Below the pieces are notes generated by a model that was given only the letters and a program-made list of their open reading frames with translations, searched no databases and was not told where the DNA came from. The position numbers and the translations under genes were made by a program. From Symbiobacteriaceae bacterium (GTDB lineage: Bacteria > Bacillota > JAAYKD01 > WRDA01), in the NCBI GenBank assembly GCA_009783675.1, contig WRDA01000017.1, positions 1 through 14,262 of the forward strand: a stretch of 14,262 bases of DNA. Direction: 5' to 3'. Position 1 is the stretch's first letter, and each line of letters opens with the position of its first letter. Below are positions 7,447 to 13,560 of this stretch, in pieces.

Positions 7447-7504
7447 TCAAAATTTACTGAGTATTATGGCGCTTTTCACTGTAGGTACTCCATAGTTTTT
7501 CCTC

Positions 7505-7533
7505 TTGTTATTGGGCGTTCGATGTAGTATAGT
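7505..7533 (+). promoter_or_regulatory. Likely promoter of the sugar-binding lipoprotein gene
   Basis: TTGTTA (7505-7510) and TATAGT (7528-7533) are 17 bp apart and match the sigma-A boxes in four and five of six positions. The start point would be near 7540, leaving a leader of about 105 bases that holds a hairpin. The divergent cassette promoter is about 60 bp away, so both could be touched by one regulator. Confidence 0.5.
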
Positions 7534-7554
7534 TACCAGCGGATACTCCTTTCC

Positions 7555-7590
7555 ATGCGGTACAGAGACGACAGGAACACTCTGCCGCAT
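7555..7590 (+). promoter_or_regulatory. Hairpin in the 5' leader of the lipoprotein gene
   Basis: ATGCGG (7555-7560) pairs with CCGCAT (7585-7590). After a two-base bulge, CAGAG (7563-7567) pairs with CTCTG (7580-7584), closing a 12-base loop. That is 11 base pairs in an expected leader. No T run follows, so it is not a terminator, and it matches no riboswitch I recognise. It may stabilise the mRNA or modulate translation. The rest of the 304-bp gap 7343-7646 shows nothing beyond this and the two promoters. Confidence 0.4.
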
Positions 7591-7646
7591 AAAGTGAGGT
7601 ATCTGAAATGATCTGCAGTACCCGCTACGAATTGGAGGAAATTATC

Positions 7647-8636
7647 GTGAGGAAGTATCTATTGCTCGGTGTTTGCCTGTCGCTTCTGGTCCTGGCTGCC
7701 TGCAACCAGCAGAGCGTCACCCCAACCATGCCATCGGTCAGCAATGATGGTCTTATCGTCATCGGTTTCTCCCAGGTGGGCGCTGAGTCCGACTGGCGCC
7801 TGGCTAATACGCAGTCTATGAGAGAGACTTTTAGCGAGGAGAGTGGCTACAGATTAATCCTCAGAGATGCTCAGCAAAAACTGGAAAACCAGATCGCTGC
7901 CATCCGGGAATTTATTGCCCAGAAGGTTAATTATATAGTTTTTGCTCCGGTCACCGAAGAAGGTTGGGATGAAGTTCTCCGTGAGGCAAAGACTGCCGGA
8001 ATTCCGGTCATAATCGTCGATCGGATGATCAATACAGCCGATGACAGCCTCTACACATGCTGGGTAGGCTCTGATTTTCGTGCTGAGGGTGAGACCGCAG
8101 TTCGCTGGATGGAGACAATGTTTGCCAATGATGACAGCCTTCATATCGTACATCTGCAGGGAACCTTGGGATCATCCGCTCAGATCGGCCGCTCGGAAGG
8201 TCTCCAGGCCGGAGCCGAGCGCAATCATGGCTGGGAAATCATCTATCAGGCTACGGGTGATTTTAACCAGGTTAAGGGTAAAGAAGTTATGGAGTATATC
8301 CTTAAGCAGTATGATCGCATCGATGTTATCTATTGTGAAAACGATAATATGGCCTACGGCGCCATCGAAGCAATGGATGTTGCCAGAAGATCATACGGTA
8401 TCGACGGCGAAGTAACCGTAATTTCTTTCGATGCTACTCATGATGGTTTGTTGGCAACCCTGGAAGGGAAAATAAACTATAACGTGGAATGCAATCCTCT
8501 GCACGGTCCCCGTGTGGAAGCTATCATTCAGCAGCTTGAGGCAGGCGAAGTGCCCGATAAACTAGCCTATGTGGAGGAAGCAGCCTTCGATGCAGCGACC
8601 ATCACTCAGGCGGATATCGACGCGCGGGAGTACTGA
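7647..8636 (+). CDS. YtfQ-like sugar-binding lipoprotein (ABC-type substrate-binding protein)
   Basis: This 329-residue lipoprotein is started at GTG 7647, eight bases after GGAGG (7634-7638). An ATG at 7608 with GAGGT before it would add 13 residues including acidic ones, which spoils the signal peptide, so it is less likely. The signal RKYLLLGVCLSLLVLAAC ends in a lipobox (LAAC, lipidated Cys19). The mature part is a periplasmic-binding-protein type 1 fold (Peripla_BP_4), very similar to galactofuranose-binding YtfQ: GFSQVGAESDWRLANT at 40-55, DAQQKLENQIAAIREFI at 74-90, APVTEEGW at 100-107, and IPVIIVDR at 119-126. Later come QGTLGSSAQIGRSEG at 171-185 and ISFDATHDGLLATLEG at 259-274. It should bind a monosaccharide at the cell surface; which sugar is not certain. 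No permease or ATPase follows. The next gene is a 7TMR-DISM histidine kinase, so it may act as a sensory receptor rather than a transporter subunit. Confidence 0.88.
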   Translation: MRKYLLLGVCLSLLVLAACNQQSVTPTMPSVSNDGLIVIGFSQVGAESDWRLANTQSMRETFSEESGYRLILRDAQQKLENQIAAIREFIAQKVNYIVFAPVTEEGWDEVLREAKTAGIPVIIVDRMINTADDSLYTCWVGSDFRAEGETAVRWMETMFANDDSLHIVHLQGTLGSSAQIGRSEGLQAGAERNHGWEIIYQATGDFNQVKGKEVMEYILKQYDRIDVIYCENDNMAYGAIEAMDVARRSYGIDGEVTVISFDATHDGLLATLEGKINYNVECNPLHGPRVEAIIQQLEAGEVPDKLAYVEEAAFDAATITQADIDAREY

Positions 8637-8646
8637 GGGAAGTCAA

Positions 8647-8703
8647 GGGGTATCCATACCCCCTGAGTACCCCCGGATATAATTCAAGGGGGTACGCGTA
8701 CCC
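8647..8703 (+). other. Cluster of competing G-run/C-run hairpins after the lipoprotein gene
   Basis: Three perfect inverted repeats lie in succession. GGGGTAT-CC-ATACCCC occupies 8647-8662. GTACCCCC (8667-8674) can pair with GGGGGTAC (8688-8695) around a 13-base loop. GGGTACGCGTACCC (8690-8703) is a 14-bp palindrome. The second and third share bases 8690-8695 and cannot form together. No T run follows any of them, so they are not classic terminators. The first looks like a decayed extra copy of the G-rich head of the 75-nt repeats. Confidence 0.6.
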
Positions 8704-8761
8704 TCTTGAGTAACCCCCGCTTATTATGCCCGTTCTCAGGCACATGTCCTGAGAACGGAAG
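8687..8761 (+). repeat. 75-nt direct repeat, copy 1
   Basis: This copy matches 8783-8857 at 69 of 75 positions, with a 96-bp period. Each unit runs from AGGGGGTACGCG through a TCTTGAGTAACCCCCGCTTA-type core to a strong stem-loop and ends in CGGAAG. In this copy the head forms the perfect palindrome GGGTACGCGTACCC. It lies in the non-coding spacer between the lipoprotein and kinase genes. Confidence 0.92.
8730..8758 (+). other. Perfect 11-bp stem-loop in repeat copy 1
   Basis: CCGTTCTCAGG (8730-8740) pairs completely with CCTGAGAACGG (8748-8758) around the loop CACATGT. It is followed by AAGACTG rather than T residues, which speaks against a rho-independent terminator. A processing or stability element in the mRNA, a cruciform-forming DNA site, or a REP-like element are the alternatives. 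Confidence 0.85.
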
Positions 8762-8782
8762 ACTGCGGAGCGCTTACGCGCC

Positions 8783-8857
8783 AGGGGGTACGCGAACCCT
8801 CTTGAGTAACCCCCGCTTAGTATGCCCGTTTTCAGGCGTATGTCCTGAAAACGGAAG
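8783..8857 (+). repeat. 75-nt direct repeat, copy 2
   Basis: This is the second copy, separated from the first by 21 bases (GACTGCGG...GCGCC). Six substitutions distinguish the copies. One breaks the head palindrome (GCGTACCC becomes GCGAACCC), one is in the core, two are in the loop, and two form a matched pair in the stem. It ends 56 bases before the kinase start. Confidence 0.92.
8826..8854 (+). other. Perfect 11-bp stem-loop in repeat copy 2, with a compensated base pair
   Basis: CCGTTTTCAGG (8826-8836) pairs completely with CCTGAAAACGG (8844-8854) around the loop CGTATGT. Relative to copy 1 the sixth pair changes from C8735-G8753 to T8831-A8849, so both arms changed together and pairing is kept. 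This favours a structure under selection, although template switching within an inverted repeat can produce the same pattern. Confidence 0.85.
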
Positions 8858-8913
8858 CTGTGGCGGACGTGCTTTGGTTGAAACTTAATGTAATTAATGA
8901 GAGGTGAGCCTGG

Positions 8914-11886
8914 ATGCGGAGAACTATATCGGTTTGGCTGGCTCTCATATCCGTAATCGCAATTACGATAGTGTTTTTTTTCAGCCTTGGTAGTGGCGGC
9001 TCAGTTACCAGGGATACCCTTTATACAGATTTGATGGCTTTTCCGGCTTATGTAAAAAACGGCTACGAACCTGCATATGCTAACCTGGATCCGCTTTTGA
9101 CCGACTGGGGACTGGAACTGCCAGCAAAACACGGCTTGGATATTCGCATGAGCAGACTGCCAGTCAGCCTCTATGCACAGGGCAGCAGTGAGTTTCTCTC
9201 CCCTGGCGAGCGCATGATCGAAGACTTCACCATCCTCATTCCTTTTACCTTGAGTCATGAAAAAATCGGCAGTCTGTATGGCGACAATCCTGTGGCGCCA
9301 GGGATGTATTTGGCTGGAATCGGCGAAAATTGGGAGATCTATCTTAACAGTGAGCTTATAGCCAAGCAGATTTACTTAGACCACGATAATCAGATAACCA
9401 CTTTCAAGAGTCAAAGGGGAGTCTGCATTCCCTTCGATAAGAGATTTCTCGATGAGGGCAGTAATCGCCTGGTAATCCATGTCATCGGGTCTCGTAACAG
9501 CGATTTTACAGGCCTCTTCTATAGAGGTCCGTATTATATAGGGAACTACACTCAGATATCCAACGCAGGTTCCAGTCTGCTCACGGTTGCTCTCTGTACT
9601 GTCTTTATATTCCTGGGAATCTACCACATCCTGTTATTCTTCTTACGTAAAGCCGATATGTATAATCTGTTATTTGGTATTTTCTCCAGCCTCCTGGCTG
9701 TTTATTATTTTGCACGCAGTTCGGTGATCTATCATGTCTTCGCTAACACTGCCATCACCCAACGCATCGAGTACGCCACGCTTTATCTGTTGATGTTTGC
9801 TTTTGCTGTTTTTCTGGAGAACCTGAATTTCGGCAGGGTTACGAGGGTGACCATTGCATATGGTATGGTTTGTGCGATCCTTATCCTTATGCAGTCGTTC
9901 TCCACAATATGGTTTGCCGGTGATCTGATGATGGTCTGGATGCTCGTCGGAGGTATCTACATCCTTTATATTTTCGGCTACCTGTTGGTCTACAGTATGG
10001 TGATGAACATACGCACTCAGCGATTTGCCGAGGGTAGTGAACTACAACCATCTACAGCCGGCAGGTTGTTGGTCTCCAGTCTGCTGAATACAGAACTGGG
10101 AAATATCTGTATTCCGATGACCATCGTCTTCTTCACTGCAGTCTTCGATCTGCTGGATCTGGCTTTCTGGCATACTGGTCTCCTGCTTACCCGCTATGGA
10201 TTCTCTATATTGATGATCTTCATGGCCTTTATGCTGGCACGTAAGTATACCAATCGTTTTGAAGAGACCACTCAGATGAATGAGGTCCTGGAAACCATAG
10301 TAAGACAGCGTACTCAGCAGCTCGAGGAGCAGGTAATTATCGCTGAGACTGCTTCCAAGGCAAAGAGTTCGTTCTTAAGCAATATGAGCCATGAGATCCG
10401 TACTCCCATGAATGCCATTATCGGGATGACTACCATCGGCAAACTGTCTCCGGCCATTGAAAAGAAGGATGAAGCTCTGCGCAAGATTGAAGGAGCTTCC
10501 AAGTTATTGCTTGGCATCATCAACGATATCCTCGATATCTCCAAAATCGAGGCTGATAAATTCGAGCTGTCTCCAGTCACCTTTGAATTTGAAAAGATGC
10601 TGCAGAAGGTTGCAGATATCATCAACCTGCGGGTGGATGAACGGAGGCAGATGTTCTACATCAATATTGGCAAGGGAATCCCTCATTCCCTCGTCGGAGA
10701 CGATCAAAGGCTCTCGCAGGTCATCACAAACCTGTTATCCAATGCAGTTAAGTTCACTCCCGAGGAAGGCTCCATCTTCCTGGATTCTCAGCTGGTCGCA
10801 GAGGAGAACGGAATCTGTCGATTGCAACTCAGCGTCTCCGACACAGGAATAGGTATCACCGAGGAACAACAGAGCCGCCTCTTCCAGTCCTTTGAGCAAG
10901 CAGATGCCGGGACCTCCCGGAAATATGGCGGAACTGGTCTGGGGCTGGCGATATCCAAAAGAATCGTGGAGCTGATGGACGGCAGAATATGGGTGGAATC
11001 GGAGCCGGGTAAGGGATCAAAGTTCACTTTCGAGGTATCACTGAGAAGAGGGTCTGATGATAAGGTACCTCTTCTGGATGAGAGCGTCAATTGGGATAAT
11101 ATCCGTATCTTTGTCGTCGATGATGAACCTGAAATTCGCGAATTCTTTACGAAAGTCTCCGAAAGTCTCGGTATAACCTGTATGACAGTTGCCAGCGGGG
11201 AAGAAGCGGTCGAGTTAATCGATCATGACGAGTTCTATAACATCTATTTCCTGGATTGGATGCTACCTGGCATGAGTGGCATTGAACTGGCCAGGAAGAT
11301 TCACGCTAAGTCTTTACATAATTCCATTGTCACTATATTCTCCTCCACCGATTGGAGCTTTATTGAAGACGAAGCCAGAGCAGCAGGTGTACGGATGTTT
11401 CTGCCTAAACCTCTGTTTCCCTCTGTGATCGTCGATGTCATTAATGGGAGCATAGGAGCTGGCAGATATGCAGATCAGGAAAGAGGACCGGAAGCATCTG
11501 ATGATTTTCATGGCTATACCATCTTGCTGGCTGAGGATGTGGAGATTAACCGGGAAATAGTCCTTTCGTTGCTGGAGCCTATGGGATTGAGTATTGAATG
11601 TGCAGAGAACGGTATGGTAGCCGTACGCATGTTCAGCGAAAATCCTGACAGGTACAGCATGATCTTCATGGATATTCAAATGCCGGAAATGGATGGTTAC
11701 GAAGCCACAAGGCAGATCAGAGCTTTGGATCTACGTGCGGCGATGAAGATTCCCATCATCGCCATGACTGCCAATGTGTTCCGTGAAGACATCGAGCGAT
11801 GCCTGGAAGCAGGAATGAACGGGCATATTGGTAAGCCTCTTGATTTCGACGAAGTTCTGGCTAAGTTGAGGCTGTACCTGCGATAA
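8914..11886 (+). CDS. 7TMR-DISM hybrid histidine kinase with two receiver domains
   Basis: This 990-residue membrane sensor starts at ATG 8914, seven bases after GAGGTG. A first membrane helix (about 7-25) leads to an extracellular domain of roughly 190 residues (26-215) and then a 7TMR-DISM block of seven helices (about 218-445). A coiled stretch (448-480) joins the HisKA domain, with phospho-acceptor His493 in SHEIRTPMN. The ATPase domain shows N606/N610 in NLLSNAVKFT, DTGIGI at 643-648 and GGTGLGLAIS at 672-681. Receiver 1 has Asp736/737, phospho-acceptor Asp781 in FLDWMLPGMSG, and Lys832. Receiver 2 has Glu874/Asp875, Asp920 in FMDIQMPEMDG, and Lys974. All catalytic residues are present. 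No HPt domain or DNA-binding output is fused or adjacent, so the final target lies elsewhere. The sugar-binding lipoprotein upstream is a candidate ligand-delivery partner for the extracellular domain. Confidence 0.93.
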   Translation: MRRTISVWLALISVIAITIVFFFSLGSGGSVTRDTLYTDLMAFPAYVKNGYEPAYANLDPLLTDWGLELPAKHGLDIRMSRLPVSLYAQGSSEFLSPGERMIEDFTILIPFTLSHEKIGSLYGDNPVAPGMYLAGIGENWEIYLNSELIAKQIYLDHDNQITTFKSQRGVCIPFDKRFLDEGSNRLVIHVIGSRNSDFTGLFYRGPYYIGNYTQISNAGSSLLTVALCTVFIFLGIYHILLFFLRKADMYNLLFGIFSSLLAVYYFARSSVIYHVFANTAITQRIEYATLYLLMFAFAVFLENLNFGRVTRVTIAYGMVCAILILMQSFSTIWFAGDLMMVWMLVGGIYILYIFGYLLVYSMVMNIRTQRFAEGSELQPSTAGRLLVSSLLNTELGNICIPMTIVFFTAVFDLLDLAFWHTGLLLTRYGFSILMIFMAFMLARKYTNRFEETTQMNEVLETIVRQRTQQLEEQVIIAETASKAKSSFLSNMSHEIRTPMNAIIGMTTIGKLSPAIEKKDEALRKIEGASKLLLGIINDILDISKIEADKFELSPVTFEFEKMLQKVADIINLRVDERRQMFYINIGKGIPHSLVGDDQRLSQVITNLLSNAVKFTPEEGSIFLDSQLVAEENGICRLQLSVSDTGIGITEEQQSRLFQSFEQADAGTSRKYGGTGLGLAISKRIVELMDGRIWVESEPGKGSKFTFEVSLRRGSDDKVPLLDESVNWDNIRIFVVDDEPEIREFFTKVSESLGITCMTVASGEEAVELIDHDEFYNIYFLDWMLPGMSGIELARKIHAKSLHNSIVTIFSSTDWSFIEDEARAAGVRMFLPKPLFPSVIVDVINGSIGAGRYADQERGPEASDDFHGYTILLAEDVEINREIVLSLLEPMGLSIECAENGMVAVRMFSENPDRYSMIFMDIQMPEMDGYEATRQIRALDLRAAMKIPIIAMTANVFREDIERCLEAGMNGHIGKPLDFDEVLAKLRLYLR

Positions 11887-11908
11887 TTATGAGAGTGGAG
11901 GCAGAGAT

Positions 11909-12334
11909 TTGAAGAGAGTCAAGTTAACTTCAGGTGAATACTCCTTCATCGCCAGGCTGGAGGAGGAGAAGAGCCCCGAGACCTGTGCCTGGCTGCTGGC
12001 AAAGCTACCTTGGGAGGTCGCAATGTCGCATGTATCCTGGAGTGGCAATGCTTGTTTTGCTGGTATAGGCTCTCAAGCCTGGGATGTCCCTTTTGAGCAA
12101 CCAATCAGGATTCCTTCCCGAGGGGAGATCATCATCTATCCAGGCAACCTGCCTCATCTGCAGATGGGAGGAGAATTCTTCCTGGCTTGGGGAGCTTGCA
12201 GTATAGCCTGTCAGAATGGTAATCTTATGGGCAATCTCGTTCTGACGATTGTTGAAGGAAATGATCTGCTGGAAGCTTATGGCAACCTGGTTCATTTCGG
12301 AGGAACACAGCGCATGATTGTCTCACTGGCATAG
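11909..12334 (+). CDS. DUF3830 family protein (cyclophilin-like fold)
   Basis: This 141-residue protein is translated from TTG at 11909, seven bases after GGAGG (11897-11901); no ATG serves the same frame. The sequence fits DUF3830, a small family with a cyclophilin-like beta-barrel. Visible features are CAWLLAKLPWEVAMSHVSWSG at about 26-46, EIIIYPGNLPHLQMGGEFFLAWG with the conserved YPG at about 73-95, and a C-terminal VEGNDLLEAYGN helix. There is no signal peptide or membrane segment. The biochemical function of the family is not known to me. Members often sit beside amidases, hydantoinase-like amidohydrolases and M20 peptidases, and that is the case here: the gene follows the kinase by 22 bases and precedes an amidohydrolase by 40 bases. 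It may bind a small ligand or assist one of those enzymes, which is inference. Confidence 0.72.
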   Translation: MKRVKLTSGEYSFIARLEEEKSPETCAWLLAKLPWEVAMSHVSWSGNACFAGIGSQAWDVPFEQPIRIPSRGEIIIYPGNLPHLQMGGEFFLAWGACSIACQNGNLMGNLVLTIVEGNDLLEAYGNLVHFGGTQRMIVSLA

Positions 12335-12374
12335 GGGAAGAACAGGAAACCATAACGAGAAGGAGGAGTTCAGC

Positions 12375-13556
12375 ATGTTGCTCAAAGTAGCTCGCATCAT
12401 CACCGGAGACGGTGAAACTGTCATCGAAGACGGAGCAATCCTAATGGAGGGAGCAATTATTGTCGGGATCGGAACCTTCGAGGAGTTGCAGAAGAAAAAC
12501 CCGGGAGAGCAGGTTCGTGAATATCCGGATGGCACTTTGATGCCAGGATTCATCGACATGCATGTCCACATTGGCAGTGCGGCAAATGTGACCGATCTCA
12601 ACGATTTTACCAGAGCCTATCTGGCTGCAGATTACGCGGCAAAAGCGTTTGGCAAAGGAGTAACCACCATTCGTGATGTTGGCTCAGCCAAGAATCTTTG
12701 CGCTTCGATGGTTCGGGCAACACAGAATGGGACCTTGAAACTGCCACGAATTATCCACACTGACGCAGCGATATGCTTTACAGGTGGTCATGGCTGGCAG
12801 GGTGGCGTGGAGGCTGATGGTCCCTGGCAGGTTCGCGCTGCGATCCGCGACGCAGTCAAAAGGGGAGCTAACTGGATCAAGATTATGTCCAGTCATCGCA
12901 GCGACACTCCGGAGTATACCCAGGAAGAGCTGAATGCAGCCGTAGACGAATGCCATCGTGTTAACAAGAAAGTCGCCGTCCATGCCGGGACTCAACCTTC
13001 GATCCAAATGGCTATTGATGCCGGTTTCGATACTATCGAACATGGTACCTGGCTGACCGTTGACCAGGCTAAACAGATGAAAGATAAGGGCATGGTTTGG
13101 GTTCCGACCATCGTAGCTTATACTTTTACCCATCAGCGTATTGTCAAGGCGATGAACAGTTCCGGCGTATCCATTCAGGAGAGTTTTGTGCAACATCATG
13201 CGTACTTCCGGGATGCCGCTGCCTGTTACCATGATAACTTTGGTCAGTTATATCAGGCAGGTGTGGAGATCGTCACCGGAACCGATGTGGTCTACCCGGG
13301 ACGGGAAGTTACCCCGGTACAGGCTGAGATGAAGTTTTTCGTTGAGTACGGTATGCCGGTGATCAAGGCGATAGAAGCTGCGACGCTGACAGGAGCCAGG
13401 ACTTTGGAGATGGCTGATCGCTTTGGTGAGATCGCCTGCGGGAAGCAGGCTGACCTGCAGATTGTTAAAGGAAATCCTCTGAAGGAGATCGCTGCCATAG
13501 ACGATATCTGTGAAGTGTTTTATGCCGGGGAATCAGTTTATCGTTGCCAGGAGTGA
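12375..13556 (+). CDS. Metal-dependent amidohydrolase (imidazolonepropionase / Xaa-Pro dipeptidase-like)
   Basis: This 393-residue member of the amidohydrolase superfamily starts at ATG 12375, eight bases after AGGAGG (12361-12366); the longer frame from 12318 overlaps the previous gene and lacks a site. A small beta-sandwich at both ends flanks the TIM barrel. Metal and active-site residues are visible: HVH (His63, His65) in GFIDMHVHIG, Lys169 in NWIKIM as the likely carboxylated lysine, His203 in VAVHAGT, His223 in IEHGTWL, and Asp304 in TGTDVV. TGGHGWQGG at 136-144 is typical of the clade annotated as imidazolonepropionase-like or Xaa-Pro (Sgx9260-type) carboxypeptidases, which cleave N-acyl amino acids or Xaa-Pro dipeptides. 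The protein is cytoplasmic. The RocB-like peptidase gene starts five bases after its stop, so both probably work on the same peptide or amide substrate. The exact substrate cannot be decided from the sequence. Confidence 0.85.
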   Translation: MLLKVARIITGDGETVIEDGAILMEGAIIVGIGTFEELQKKNPGEQVREYPDGTLMPGFIDMHVHIGSAANVTDLNDFTRAYLAADYAAKAFGKGVTTIRDVGSAKNLCASMVRATQNGTLKLPRIIHTDAAICFTGGHGWQGGVEADGPWQVRAAIRDAVKRGANWIKIMSSHRSDTPEYTQEELNAAVDECHRVNKKVAVHAGTQPSIQMAIDAGFDTIEHGTWLTVDQAKQMKDKGMVWVPTIVAYTFTHQRIVKAMNSSGVSIQESFVQHHAYFRDAAACYHDNFGQLYQAGVEIVTGTDVVYPGREVTPVQAEMKFFVEYGMPVIKAIEAATLTGARTLEMADRFGEIACGKQADLQIVKGNPLKEIAAIDDICEVFYAGESVYRCQE

Positions 13557-13560
13557 GAGG

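Noticed and set aside
7343..7450. N-terminal extension of the SPFH protein to 7450
   Set aside because: It overlaps a near-consensus promoter, and the family begins at the MALIRAAIGA segment.
7608..7646. ATG start at 7608 for the lipoprotein
   Set aside because: A possible ribosome site exists, but the added residues (with three acidic ones close together) would disrupt the lipoprotein signal; GTG at 7647 has the better site and a normal signal.
7447..7646. Riboswitch upstream of the lipoprotein gene
   Set aside because: Only one simple hairpin was found; no conserved riboswitch core that I recognise is present.
8647..8758. Rho-independent terminator after the lipoprotein gene
   Set aside because: The stems are strong but none is followed by a T run on the plus strand, so read-through or rho/processing is more likely.
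8687..8857. Possible CRISPR array
   Set aside because: Only two units with a 96-bp period and 75-nt imperfect repeats, a 21-nt gap, and no cas genes.
8706..8888. 60-aa plus-strand reading frame with an internal repeat (CPFSG-CPENG twice)
   Set aside because: It is simply the translation of the two 75-nt DNA repeats, has no ribosome binding site, and the pattern of changes follows RNA pairing rather than codon positions.
12684..13232. 182-codon minus-strand reading frame
   Set aside because: Antisense to the amidohydrolase gene, whose metal ligands are intact; no independent support.
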